Source: Rubricoccus marinus
GTDB lineage: Bacteria > Bacteroidota > Rhodothermia > Rhodothermales > Rubricoccaceae
DNA length: 64,000 nucleotides
Direction: 5' to 3'
Assembly (NCBI RefSeq): GCF_002257665.1
Contig: NZ_MQWB01000015.1
Location: forward strand, 1-64,000
Part shown: positions 48,059 to 56,929 of the stretch, piece by piece
Layout: every line of letters starts with the position of its first letter
Position numbering within the stretch: position 1 is the first letter of the stretch
Notes under the pieces: generated by a model
Databases searched by the model: none
What the model was told of the DNA's origin: nothing
The model's input: the letters and a program-made list of their open reading frames with translations, nothing else
Made by a program: the position numbers and the translations under genes

Positions 48059-49045
48059 ATGACCCCGCTGTGTACCTCCAGGTCCTTGGGCACCCGCGTC
48101 CGCCGTTGCCTCCCGTCCTCCGACGCGCCCACACGGGCCGTCGGAGGCTCGGGTGTTTGGGTCCGGGCGGCCGGTGTCGCGGCCCTCGTTGCGTTTGCCC
48201 TCAGCACGGAGGCGTCGGCCCAGGCGCCGCCCGTCCTCGACACGATCGTCGACGACTTCCGCGCGGCGGTCGACGCGGCCCGTCCCGGACTCCTCGCGAT
48301 TGCGCGGGGGACGTTCGGGACGCTGGCGATCATCGAGATCGCGCTGTCGGCGATCCTGTGGACGCTCCGCGAGGACGGCCCCTACCGCGTCCTCACGGGG
48401 CTCGTCGTCAAGCTGGCATGGCTGGCCTTCGCGTTCAGCCTCATCGTCTCGTTCGACGTGTGGTTCCCGCCCGTCCTCAACGGGTTCGTCGCGGCAGGGG
48501 GGACGGTGACGGCCGGGACGGTAAGCCCGAGCGACGTATTGGGGCTCGGGACCGAGCTCTCGGTCGAGATGGTGGCCGCGTTCTTCGACGGCGTCGGCCT
48601 GCTCGACGTGTCCGTGAGCGTGCTGGTCACGGCCGTTCTGGTTGCCGTGGCGGCGCTCCTGGTCCTGCTGATGTTCGCGCTCATCGCAGCCGTGGTCGTG
48701 GTGGTCCTGGTCGAGTCGTTCATCGCGCTCGCCGTTGGCGCGCTCGTGCTTGGGTTCTCAGCCTTCCGGGGGACGGCCAACCTCGCCGACCGCTTCGTGG
48801 CCTACGTCTTCAACCTCGGGATCCGGCTGTTCTGCCTGTTCCTGCTCGTCGCCATCGGAACGGACGTGGCCCAGGGGTGGCTCCCCATCATCCAGGCCAA
48901 CCCCGACGACCTCGGGGCCATGATGGCCGTGCTCGGCGGAGCGGTGACGTTCACCGTGCTCGTGACCTACGTCCCGTTCAAGGTCTCGACGTCGCTCACG
49001 CGCGACCTGTCGGTCGGCTTCGAGAAGGCGTTGAACTCGGTCTAG
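48059..49045 (+). CDS. trbL: TrbL/VirB6 polytopic membrane protein
   Basis: 328 residues from ATG 48059. An N-terminal signal-like segment (VAALVAFALSTEASAQ) is followed by about six hydrophobic helices, including LVVKLAWLAFAFSLIVSF, LLVLLMFALIAAVVVVVLV and LFCLFLLVAIGTDVA. This is the TrbL/VirB6 profile; the protein forms the inner-membrane part of the channel. Its TAG stop is a CTAG at 49042-49045, the beginning of array F. Confidence 0.83.
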   Translation: MTPLCTSRSLGTRVRRCLPSSDAPTRAVGGSGVWVRAAGVAALVAFALSTEASAQAPPVLDTIVDDFRAAVDAARPGLLAIARGTFGTLAIIEIALSAILWTLREDGPYRVLTGLVVKLAWLAFAFSLIVSFDVWFPPVLNGFVAAGGTVTAGTVSPSDVLGLGTELSVEMVAAFFDGVGLLDVSVSVLVTAVLVAVAALLVLLMFALIAAVVVVVLVESFIALAVGALVLGFSAFRGTANLADRFVAYVFNLGIRLFCLFLLVAIGTDVAQGWLPIIQANPDDLGAMMAVLGGAVTFTVLVTYVPFKVSTSLTRDLSVGFEKALNSV

Positions 49046-49080
49046 CGCCCGCCTACCTGCCTAGCCCCCTAGACCTCTAC
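49042..49080 (+). repeat. CTAG octad array F (before trbF)
   Basis: CTAG at 49042 (trbL stop), then CTAC 49053, CTAG 49061, CTAG 49069 and CTAC 49077. The last four share one 8-bp register with two single-base degenerate copies. The array ends 2 bp before the ATG at 49083. Confidence 0.78.
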
Positions 49081-49082
49081 CC

Positions 49083-49964
49083 ATGCCCCACCTTTTTCGA
49101 TCTGCTCCACCTTGTAACGGCTCTGGCGACGGGGCGCCCGCCGGATGGTCGCACGAGCGGCCGACGCCGCCGGAAGTCCTCCGGGGCCGGTACGAGTTCA
49201 CCCGCCAGTTCTCCGACCTCGCCCGTGGCAAGCGAAACTGGCAGTGGGTGGCCGCGCTCTCGCTCGTGCTGCTGGGGCTGGCGGTCGCCGGGCTCGTCAC
49301 GCTCGCCTCCCAGAGCCGCGTCGTCCCCTACGTCGTCGAGGTCGACCGGGTGGGGCGGGCCGAGGCCATCGTGCCCGCCGAGGCCGCGTCGGTCGCCGAG
49401 GACCGCGTCGTCGTGGCCGCGCTCTCGTCGTTCGTGTCCAACATCCGCACGGTCTACGCCGACCCTGTCGCGCAGCGCGACGCCGTGTACCGGGCCTACG
49501 CCCACGTCGCCGGCGACGCCCGCGACTTCCTGGAAGGCTACTTCTCGGACCCACAGAACGACCCGCGCCAGCTCGGCAAGGACTTCCGCCGGGCCGTCGA
49601 GGTCACGGCCGTGCTCCCGGTCCCCGGCACGGACCAGGGCACAGGCCGGACGTACCGGGTCCAGTGGAACGAGACCGACGCCTCGACGCAGGGCGGCGAG
49701 CGGGAGCGGGCGTGGGAGGGCTACGCCTCGGTCACGCTCGCCCCGCCCACGACGACGGAGGGCGTCGAGCGGAACCCGCTCGGCGTGTTCGTGACCGACC
49801 TCTCGTGGAGCCCGCTCGCCGGTCAGACCACGCGTACCGAACGCGACACCGACGAGCCAGAGGCGGAGCCCGAGCCGCCCGCCGAACGCCCCGCCCGCCG
49901 TCCGCGCCAGACCGTCCGGGCGCCGGACGACACCACGCCTCCACCCAACTCAGACCTCCGATGA
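49083..49964 (+). CDS. trbF: TrbF/VirB8 inner-membrane assembly protein
   Basis: 293 residues from ATG 49083. A single N-terminal membrane span (WVAALSLVLLGLAVAGLVTLA) is followed by a periplasmic NTF2-like domain (VVPYVVEVDRVGRAEAIV, FVSNIRTVYADPVAQRDAVYRAYAHV, YRVQWNETDAS) and a Pro/Glu-rich tail. Nucleates the type IV channel. The stop overlaps the trbG start (ATGA). Confidence 0.85.
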   Translation: MPHLFRSAPPCNGSGDGAPAGWSHERPTPPEVLRGRYEFTRQFSDLARGKRNWQWVAALSLVLLGLAVAGLVTLASQSRVVPYVVEVDRVGRAEAIVPAEAASVAEDRVVVAALSSFVSNIRTVYADPVAQRDAVYRAYAHVAGDARDFLEGYFSDPQNDPRQLGKDFRRAVEVTAVLPVPGTDQGTGRTYRVQWNETDASTQGGERERAWEGYASVTLAPPTTTEGVERNPLGVFVTDLSWSPLAGQTTRTERDTDEPEAEPEPPAERPARRPRQTVRAPDDTTPPPNSDLR

Positions 49965-51037
49965 CCGCCTCTCACACCGTCCCACACCGCCGCTGGCGGC
50001 TCCTCGCCGCGCTCGCCGTCGGCCTCTTCTGCTCCCACGCGGCCTCCGCGCAGGAGGCCCCAGACGCGCTCCCCGAGGCGGCGTCCGTCGTCGACTTCTC
50101 GGAGACCGACTCGGACGCTTCCACGGCCCCGAGCGGCCAGCCGGTCGGGGACGGGTTTACCGAGGGGGCCGTCATCGTCACGCCGGGCCAGATGGCGGAG
50201 GCGCTCGGCGAGCTCGTCCGCGAGTACCACCGGACGGGGCGCGCGGGCGTGCTCCGCCAGTCGACGGTGATGGTGGTCCCGTTCGGGCACAGCCAACCGG
50301 TCCTGGCCTGCGCCCCGCTCCGGGCGTCCGTCGTCGAGCTCGAACCGGGCGAGGTGGTGATGGGCGTCGTCGCGGGCGACACCGAGCGGTTCGCCGTCGA
50401 GCAGACGTACACCGGACCGGGCGGTCGGACGCCGCTCGTGGTCGTCAAGCCGCTGGCGTACGACGTGACGACGAACCTCGTGGTCTCGACCGACCGCCGG
50501 GTCTACCACGTCACGCTGGACTCGGCCCCGCGCCCGTCGCGGACCCGGAGCAGGGGAGGGGACGGCGAGGTCAACCCGCAGCCCCGCTACGCCCGGCACA
50601 TCCGGTTCTACTACCCCGACGACGTCGCGGCCGACGTCCAGCCCGGCGCTGCGCGTCTCGCCCCCGCCCCGAGCTCGGCGGGCGTCCTCAACGCCAATGC
50701 GCCCGCCTCGCTCGACGACCTCCACTTCGACTACCAGGTCACGGGCGACCCCGACTTGGTGGCCGCCGTCGAGCGCGTGTTCGACGACGGCGTCCACGCC
50801 TACGTCAAGCTCAGTCGCCAGGCCGTGCGCGGCGGCGAGGTGCCGGTCCTCTACGCCATCGGACCGGGCGGCGACCGCGAGGTGCTCAACTACGCCTACC
50901 GCGGCGGCTACTACGTGACCGACCGGGCCGTCCGCGAGGCCGAGCTCGTGCTCGGGGCGACGGTCCGCACCGGGTTCCTCGGGCTCGGCGGGCGCCGCCA
51001 GATCGAGCGGACCGCCCGCCTCCTCCGCCTCGACTGA
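49961..51037 (+). CDS. trbG: TrbG/VirB9 outer-membrane-complex protein
   Basis: 358 residues from ATG 49961. Signal peptide (LLAALAVGLFCSHAASAQ), N-terminal VirB9 domain (VMGVVAGDTERFAVEQTYTGPG, VVVKPLAYDVTTNLVVSTDRRVYHVTL), a Pro-rich linker, and the C-terminal domain (DLHFDYQVTGD, VYVKLSRQAVRG-like, PVLYAIGPGGDREVLNYAYRGGYYVTDR). Together with TrbI it forms the outer core. Confidence 0.86.
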   Translation: MTASHTVPHRRWRLLAALAVGLFCSHAASAQEAPDALPEAASVVDFSETDSDASTAPSGQPVGDGFTEGAVIVTPGQMAEALGELVREYHRTGRAGVLRQSTVMVVPFGHSQPVLACAPLRASVVELEPGEVVMGVVAGDTERFAVEQTYTGPGGRTPLVVVKPLAYDVTTNLVVSTDRRVYHVTLDSAPRPSRTRSRGGDGEVNPQPRYARHIRFYYPDDVAADVQPGAARLAPAPSSAGVLNANAPASLDDLHFDYQVTGDPDLVAAVERVFDDGVHAYVKLSRQAVRGGEVPVLYAIGPGGDREVLNYAYRGGYYVTDRAVREAELVLGATVRTGFLGLGGRRQIERTARLLRLD

Positions 51038-51065
51038 CCCCCGTTCCACCCTCGCCCCCGATCCG

Positions 51066-52652
51066 ATGTCGCACGACGACTCCCTCCCGACTGGCGCCGA
51101 CGACGACGCCCCGTTCGACGACCGCGTCTCGTTCGCCGTTGATCCGCCTGGCGCTCCCGGTGCGGCGGACGACCCCTTAAATACGCCCACCGAGACCGAG
51201 TTCGTCGGCCTGGTACTCCCGCCGAACGAGCGGCCAGCGGACGACGGCCTCGCTGAGGAGCCGCTGGACGACGGGCGGTACGCCCCCGTCCGCGTGGACC
51301 GACGTGTCGTGCTGGCGGGGCTTTTGATCGCTGGCGCCTCGGTGCTGCTCTTGCTCGTCCTGTTCTCGGGCAGCGACGACGCGGGTCCGGGTGCTGACGT
51401 GCCCCGCCCGACGACGGCCGCGCCCGAGTTCATCGAGCGGCAGACCGACGACGGGCTCGGCTCGCCAGAGGCCCAGCCGCCTGTCTACGGCGACGCCCTC
51501 GTGGGCGGGGACTACGCGATGGTTGATCCGTACGCGGACCCGTATGCCGGGTCGCCCTCGACCGACTACGGGGCTACACGGCCTACCCCTGCGCCTGTCA
51601 GCGCGAGCGGAGGGGCTGGCCGGAATCCGGCGCTGTCTCGGCGCTCGGGCCGCGACGTAGACCCCCAGGAGGCTTCGTTCGAGCGCGCCATCGGCTCGCC
51701 GCTGCTCGTCGGCACGGGTGCGCCGGTCCGCCCGCAGGGAGACGGTCGGCCGGAGCTTCCCGAGGGCCTGAGCCCGGAGGCCGAGCAGGAGATCTACGAG
51801 CTCCAAGCGATCGCGGCGGCGCTGGCCCCGCCGTCGATGAGCACAGGGGCGCCTCCGACCGGCAGTCCGACCCCGTACGCCGCCAGCGGGCCGGTCACTG
51901 TGGGCATCCCAGCGCCGCAGCAGCCCACAAACGCCTCAGGCCGTCCGGGGGCGGGCTCGCGCGAGGCGTTCCGCGAACGGACCTCAGCGCTTGGCTCGAC
52001 GGCCTACGCCGTCCGTGCCGAGCGGCCCCAGCACGACTTGGTGCTGAGTGCGGGGACCGTGGTCCCGGCCGCGCTCGTGACCGGGATCAGCTCCGAGCTT
52101 CCCGGTGCCGTCGTGGCCCAAGTGACCCGGAACGTCTACGACAGCCGAAACCAGCGCGACGTGCTGATCCCGGCGGGCTCCCGCCTGGTCGGCGAGTACG
52201 ACGACCAGGTGGCCTACGGTCAGAACCGGGCGCTCGTGGCGTGGACCCGGCTCCTCTTCCCGGACGGGCGGAGCGTGTCGCTGCCGGGCCTCCCCACACA
52301 GGACCTTCGGGGGCAGGCTGGGCTGCGCGACCGCGTAGACCGGCACACGGGCCGACTCTTCGGCTCGGCCGTGATGCTGGCCGCCGTCGGCGCGGGCGTC
52401 GAGCTCGCGGCCCCGTCGGACGGGGGTGCCTTCGGGAGCGAGAGCCCACAGGAGACGGTGGCCCGCCAGATCGCCATCGAGCTGTCCCGCGTGGCGACCG
52501 AGGTCGTCCGCCGCGACCTCGACGTGCAACCGACGGTCACGATCCGTCCGGGCTTCCGGTTCTACGTGTTTCTTGCCCGCGACCTCGCCTTCGCGGCCCC
52601 GTACCGCGATCGGGCCGACGTCGGGCGGTTCTCCCGCGCGGCGTCCCGCTGA
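51066..52652 (+). CDS. trbI: TrbI/VirB10 channel-spanning protein
   Basis: 528 residues from ATG 51066. A cytoplasmic acidic N-terminus, one membrane span (RVVLAGLLIAGASVLLLLVLF at about 79-99), a long Pro/Gly-rich periplasmic segment, and the C-terminal VirB10 barrel (LVLSAGTVVPAALVTGISSELPG, VYDSRNQRDVLIPAGSRLVGEYD, TVTIRPGFRFYVFLARDL). Links inner and outer membrane parts and relays ATPase signals. Confidence 0.87.
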   Translation: MSHDDSLPTGADDDAPFDDRVSFAVDPPGAPGAADDPLNTPTETEFVGLVLPPNERPADDGLAEEPLDDGRYAPVRVDRRVVLAGLLIAGASVLLLLVLFSGSDDAGPGADVPRPTTAAPEFIERQTDDGLGSPEAQPPVYGDALVGGDYAMVDPYADPYAGSPSTDYGATRPTPAPVSASGGAGRNPALSRRSGRDVDPQEASFERAIGSPLLVGTGAPVRPQGDGRPELPEGLSPEAEQEIYELQAIAAALAPPSMSTGAPPTGSPTPYAASGPVTVGIPAPQQPTNASGRPGAGSREAFRERTSALGSTAYAVRAERPQHDLVLSAGTVVPAALVTGISSELPGAVVAQVTRNVYDSRNQRDVLIPAGSRLVGEYDDQVAYGQNRALVAWTRLLFPDGRSVSLPGLPTQDLRGQAGLRDRVDRHTGRLFGSAVMLAAVGAGVELAAPSDGGAFGSESPQETVARQIAIELSRVATEVVRRDLDVQPTVTIRPGFRFYVFLARDLAFAAPYRDRADVGRFSRAASR

Positions 52653-52654
52653 CC

Positions 52655-54538
52655 GTGGGGCCGGTCGGCGCGGGGAGCGCACCAGGGGTGCCTACGGGGT
52701 CCACGCGGTCTCCGCTGGCGCTCGTCGTGCTCCTGACGGTCCCGGCCGCCGTGGCGGCGCTCTACGCCGCCACGGCACTCGCCTGGAAGGCCGGGTATCA
52801 CTCGGCACTCGGACCGCCCCTGTGGGCAGCTGAGGACCTGCCACTCGTAGTCGTCCGGTCTGGCCTCGCTGTCGCCGGGCTGGCGGCGCTTTGGCTCCTG
52901 GTTCGAGGGAGAAGGGCCGGGGCCGCCGCGCTCGCACTCGGCGTGGTCGCTGCCGCACCTCTCAGCACCGGGTTCGTCTACGGACCGGGCGCCGGTGTTC
53001 GCTGGACGCTCCAGGCCGCCCGGAACGCTGGGGCCGACTCGCCAGAGGTCCAGGTCGCGCTCCTCGCGGCCTCACTGGGCGGTCTCGTCGCGCTCGGTCT
53101 CGTGGCGGCGCTCACGGCGCCCGGCCCCCTCCAGGCCTCGGGAAGCCACGGGACGGCAGAGTGGGACGACGGGGCGTCGCTCCGGATGGAGGACGGTCTC
53201 GTCTTGGGGCGGCAGAGGAGGGGAGGGCGGAAGCCCGGTCCACTCCTCCGCTACGACGGGCCAGGCCACGTCCTGACCGTCGCCCCGACCCGGGCCGGGA
53301 AGGGCGTCGGCGCCGTCGTCCCCAACCTCCTCGACCACCCCGGACCCGTCCTGGTGACGGACCCGAAGGGCGAGAACCTCGCGATCACTGCCCGCTGGCG
53401 GGCTGAGACGCTCGGCCACCAAGTCGTGGCCCTCGACCCGTTCGGCCTCGCTCCGGCTGGGCTCCTGGACCACGTGGCCGGGCCGGGGAGCGTCGAGTCC
53501 GGCGGGCTCAACCCGCTCGACCTGATCGGCGCGGACTCGCCGGACGCCCCGGACGACGCGTCGCTCATCGCCGAGATGCTCGTCGTCGACGGCGACTCGG
53601 GCAACCCGTTCTGGGCCGATGAAGCCAAGGCGCTCCTGTCGGGACTCGTGCTCCACGTCGCGCGAACGGAGACGGGCGACCGCCGCTCGCTGCTCACCGT
53701 CCGCGAGCACCTCACGGCGGCGCCCGACGAGTTCGAGGCGCTCCTGGGCGCGATGGCGGGGTCGGGCAGCGCGACCGTCCAGCGGACGGCGAACCGGCTC
53801 CGCCAGAAGGCCGACCGCGAACGGTCCGGCGTCGTGTCGTCGGCCCAAAGCCACACGCACTTCCTCGACTCACCCCGGATGGCGGGCGTCCTGGGCCGCT
53901 CGACGTTCGACCCGGCGGCGCTCCGCGGTGGTCGGCTCTCGGTGTACCTCCTGCTCCCGCCCGACCGCCTCGACGCCTTCTCGCGGTGGCTCCGGCTCAC
54001 GGTCGCGACGGCGCTCGCGGCCGTCGCCCGGCTCGGCCCGCTCGCCGGCGGCGCCCCACCCGCGTCTGGCCGCGCGCTTTTCCTGTTGGACGAGTTCGCT
54101 CAGCTCGGCCCGATGCCGCCCGTCCGCCGGGCCGTCTCGCTCATGGCTGGGTACGGCGTCCAGGTGTGGCCCTTCTTGCAGGACCTCGGCCAGCTCCGGC
54201 GGCTCTACCCGAAGGACTGGGAGACGTTCGTCGCCAACTCGGACGTGGTCCAGGCCTTCGGGACGACGGACCAGTTCACGGCCGAGTACCTCTCGAAGAT
54301 GGCCGGGACGGCGACCGTCTTCGACCGCTCAACGGGGTCCGGGCGGAGCCGGGGCAAGCGGACATCGCGGTCGTCCAACGTCGGGTCGCGCGAGACGGGC
54401 CGCCCGCTCGCGACGCCCGACGAGCTGCGGCGGCTGGATTCGGGCGACCAGTTGCTCCTGGTCCGAGGCCAGCAGCCGGTACTCGCGCGCCGGGTCGCGT
54501 TCTACGCCGACCGCGTGTTCCGCCAGCGGGCCGGGTGA
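52655..54538 (+). CDS. traG: TraG/VirD4 type IV coupling protein
   Basis: 627 residues from GTG 52655, two bases after the trbI stop; GTG 52688 is an alternative. Several N-terminal membrane spans, then Walker A VAPTRAGKGVGAVVPNLL, DPKGENLAIT, Walker B LFLLDEFAQLGPM, and YGVQVWPFLQDLGQLRRLYP. It brings the relaxase-bound strand to the channel. Here it closes the transfer operon, whereas in IncP plasmids traG lies with the relaxase genes; in this window the relaxase is about 50 kb away. Confidence 0.88.
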   Translation: MGPVGAGSAPGVPTGSTRSPLALVVLLTVPAAVAALYAATALAWKAGYHSALGPPLWAAEDLPLVVVRSGLAVAGLAALWLLVRGRRAGAAALALGVVAAAPLSTGFVYGPGAGVRWTLQAARNAGADSPEVQVALLAASLGGLVALGLVAALTAPGPLQASGSHGTAEWDDGASLRMEDGLVLGRQRRGGRKPGPLLRYDGPGHVLTVAPTRAGKGVGAVVPNLLDHPGPVLVTDPKGENLAITARWRAETLGHQVVALDPFGLAPAGLLDHVAGPGSVESGGLNPLDLIGADSPDAPDDASLIAEMLVVDGDSGNPFWADEAKALLSGLVLHVARTETGDRRSLLTVREHLTAAPDEFEALLGAMAGSGSATVQRTANRLRQKADRERSGVVSSAQSHTHFLDSPRMAGVLGRSTFDPAALRGGRLSVYLLLPPDRLDAFSRWLRLTVATALAAVARLGPLAGGAPPASGRALFLLDEFAQLGPMPPVRRAVSLMAGYGVQVWPFLQDLGQLRRLYPKDWETFVANSDVVQAFGTTDQFTAEYLSKMAGTATVFDRSTGSGRSRGKRTSRSSNVGSRETGRPLATPDELRRLDSGDQLLLVRGQQPVLARRVAFYADRVFRQRAG

Positions 54539-54592
54539 CGTACCCCTGGCGGCGGGGCCATCTACGCTGTCCGTCTACGCCCCGCCCCGCCC

Positions 54593-54688
54593 ATGCGCCG
54601 ACGCTGGTACCGCTACGCCCCTCGCCCCTTCAGCCTCGGCATCTTGGTGCTCGCGTTGATCGGACTCGTCGACCAGTGCGCACGGTGA
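54593..54688 (+). CDS. 31-residue putative membrane peptide
   Basis: Short reading frame MRRRWYRYAPRPFSLGILVL continuing ALIGLVDQCAR, starting 55 bp after traG. A strongly basic start and one hydrophobic helix with a terminal Cys suggest a tiny inner-membrane protein. Position at the end of the transfer operon would suit an entry-exclusion or accessory peptide, but nothing proves expression. Confidence 0.35.
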   Translation: MRRRWYRYAPRPFSLGILVLALIGLVDQCAR

Positions 54689-54768
54689 GGGAAGAGCGTT
54701 GACCGGCACTCCCGATAACGGCGCGTATCATCCCCCCCTTCAGTGCTCACTGCGCGCCTAGAGGCCCC

Positions 54769-55887
54769 TCACGCCCACGCGAGGACGGCGGCGAGCGAGG
54801 CGCCCGCGACCGCCGCCCACAACAGCACGCCCTGCGCGAGCGGCCGGACCCCGACGGCCCGGAGCGTCGCCCGGCTCAGCCCGGCCCCGATGAGGAACAG
54901 CGTGAGCACGAGCCCCTGCTTCGCGAGCGCCACGAGCGCCGTGTAGACGGGCGCCCCGGCCGGGAACAGCGCCACGACGGCCGACGCCAGCGCGAAGAGC
55001 CCGATGAACCACGGGACCGTCACCCGGACCTCGCCGCCCGCTGTCCGCCGCCGCCAGAGCGCCGCCCCGAGCGCGAGCGGGACGATCCAGAGCGCCCGCG
55101 TGAGCTTGAGGACGGTCGCCTCTCGGAGCGCCTCGGACCCGTACGACGCCGCCGCCCCGACGACCGACGACGTGTCGTGGATGGCGACGGCGGCCCACAC
55201 GGCGAACTGGTGCTGGCTGAGGTCGAGCGCGTGCCCGACGGCCGGGAAGACGTAGAGGGCCACGCCGTTCAGGAGGAATACGGTCGCGAGCGAGACGCCC
55301 ATCGCCTCGGCCCCGGCCCCGAGCGCCGGGCCGAGTGCGGCGATGGCCGAGCCGCCGCAGATGGCCGTCCCGCCCGAGACGAGCGCGCCCGTCACGGGCT
55401 CGACCCGCAAGAGCCGCCCCAGGAGGAGCCCGAGCCCAAGCGCGAACGCGATCCCCGCCGCCGTCACGACCACGCCCGCGCGCCCGACGGCCAAGACGGC
55501 CGGGAGCGACATCCCGAACCCGAGCCCGACCACGCACGCCTTCAGGAGCCCCTTCGAGGCGCGCGCGCTCCGGGCCTCGTACGGGTTCCCGAGCGTCAGC
55601 CCGAGCGCGGCGCCGACGCCGAGCGCGACGGCCGGCGACACGGCCGGGACGAGCGCGAGCGCGGCGAGCGCGAGGAACAGCGCCCGGTGCCACGCCGGGT
55701 GCGGCGACGGCGGACCGGGCGGGAGGACGGCGTCGAACGGGGCGTCGGCCGCGTCGTCGGGCGGGGCGGGGGCGCTGAGACGCACGGCGGTGGACGTCGG
55801 GGCAGCGGTCAAGGCGGGGGCACGGGCGGGTGAGGAGGGCAACGTCGCCCGGTCCTCACGTCCTGTCCAGCGCGACGTTTGGCACAC
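54769..55887 (-). CDS. YeiH/UPF0324-family membrane protein
   Basis: Up to 372 residues (GTG 55887); the first ~45 residues are low complexity and the true start may be downstream. About ten hydrophobic helices with LGLTLGNPYEARSARASKGLLKACVVGLGFGMSL, GTAICGGSAIAALGPALGA and HDTSSVVGAAASYG are typical of YeiH proteins, putative sulfate/sulfite-related or cysteine-linked transporters. A LysR gene follows upstream on the same strand, the usual YeiH-YeiE neighbourhood. Likely host genes, not element genes. Confidence 0.82.
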   Translation of the reverse strand: MCQTSRWTGREDRATLPSSPARAPALTAAPTSTAVRLSAPAPPDDAADAPFDAVLPPGPPSPHPAWHRALFLALAALALVPAVSPAVALGVGAALGLTLGNPYEARSARASKGLLKACVVGLGFGMSLPAVLAVGRAGVVVTAAGIAFALGLGLLLGRLLRVEPVTGALVSGGTAICGGSAIAALGPALGAGAEAMGVSLATVFLLNGVALYVFPAVGHALDLSQHQFAVWAAVAIHDTSSVVGAAASYGSEALREATVLKLTRALWIVPLALGAALWRRRTAGGEVRVTVPWFIGLFALASAVVALFPAGAPVYTALVALAKQGLVLTLFLIGAGLSRATLRAVGVRPLAQGVLLWAAVAGASLAAVLAWA

Positions 55888-55909
55888 AGCGTCCGACTGG
55901 CCAGGACGT

Positions 55910-56800
55910 TCAGGTCGCCCCCTCCCCCGAGGCGTCCGCGTCGAGGTGCTCCACGAACGCCTCGACGAGCCGACCCGCCGAGGCGTGGCGGTGCGTGAGC
56001 CGCCACAGCGTCCGGCTCAGGTCCCACGGCGACGCCAGCTCGACGAGCCGCCCGGCGTCGAGGTCGCGCGCGACGGCCAGCCGCGAGAGGACCCCGAGCC
56101 CGCCGCCCGCCTCGACCGCCCGCGCGACGGCCTCGCTGCTCCCGACCTCGAGCACGCACTGGAGCCGGTCCACGTCGTCGCCGAGCGCCCGGACGAACAC
56201 CTCGCGCGTGCCAGACCCCTCCTCGCGGAGCACCCATTGGTGATCAAGGGCGTCGGCCCCGAGCCGCCCCGCCCCGGCGAGCGGGTGGTCGGGCGCGGCG
56301 AACACGACGAGCCGGTCCTCCCGCCACGGCGTCGCCACGAGCTCGGGGTGGGACGTCGGCCCCTCGACGTAGGCGAGGTCGAGGGCCACGTCGAGGAGCC
56401 GGTCGCGGATCTCGCGCGTGTTCCCGACGACCAATCGGAGGTCGGCCGCGAGGCGGTCCGCGGCGAACGAGGCCAGCGCCGACGCGAGGACGTGGTTGGC
56501 GATCGTCGTCGAGGCCCCGACGATGAGCCGCCCGCCCCGGTCGGTACCGAGGAGCGTCTCGGCCTCGCGCGCCGCGTCGAGCGCGGCGCGGGCCGGGCCG
56601 CGGAGGCGGCGGCCGTCGGCGTTGAGGCGGAGCCCGCGCCCGGCCCGGTCGAAGAGGGCGTGGCCGAGGGCGTCCTCGAGCGCCGCCAGCGCCGAGCTCG
56701 TCGCCGACGGCGAGAGCGCGACGGCCTCGGCCGCGCGGCCGACGTGCTCGTGCTCGGCGAGGGCGAGGAAGACCTCGAGCTGGCGGAGGGTGAGGGTCAT
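55910..56800 (-). CDS. LysR-family transcriptional regulator
   Basis: 296 residues from ATG 56800 (MTLTLRQLEVFLALAEHEHVGRAAEAVAL). N-terminal winged helix (about 1-60, SPSATSSALAALEDALGHALFDR) and a periplasmic-binding-like effector domain (LIVGASTTIANHVL, LREEGSGTREVF). Resembles the CysB/YeiE branch that controls the adjacent yeiH-type gene. It is 22 bp upstream of that gene, so it may be autoregulated together with it. Confidence 0.85.
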   Translation of the reverse strand: MTLTLRQLEVFLALAEHEHVGRAAEAVALSPSATSSALAALEDALGHALFDRAGRGLRLNADGRRLRGPARAALDAAREAETLLGTDRGGRLIVGASTTIANHVLASALASFAADRLAADLRLVVGNTREIRDRLLDVALDLAYVEGPTSHPELVATPWREDRLVVFAAPDHPLAGAGRLGADALDHQWVLREEGSGTREVFVRALGDDVDRLQCVLEVGSSEAVARAVEAGGGLGVLSRLAVARDLDAGRLVELASPWDLSRTLWRLTHRHASAGRLVEAFVEHLDADASGEGAT

Positions 56801-56929
56801 GGGTGTTCGACGACGTCGGACGGGTCGGCCGAAAATATCGGAGAAACCCGAACACGCGCACCGCGTCTCACTCTTCCCCCCCTCGCCGGGCACGCTGGCG
56901 TCCGGGGTCCCCTCTCATCCGCTCCTCCC

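Noticed and set aside
178-54768. tRNA gene or matching att repeats marking integration
   Set aside because: No cloverleaf-like sequence or long matching repeat was found at the edges; replicon type stays open.
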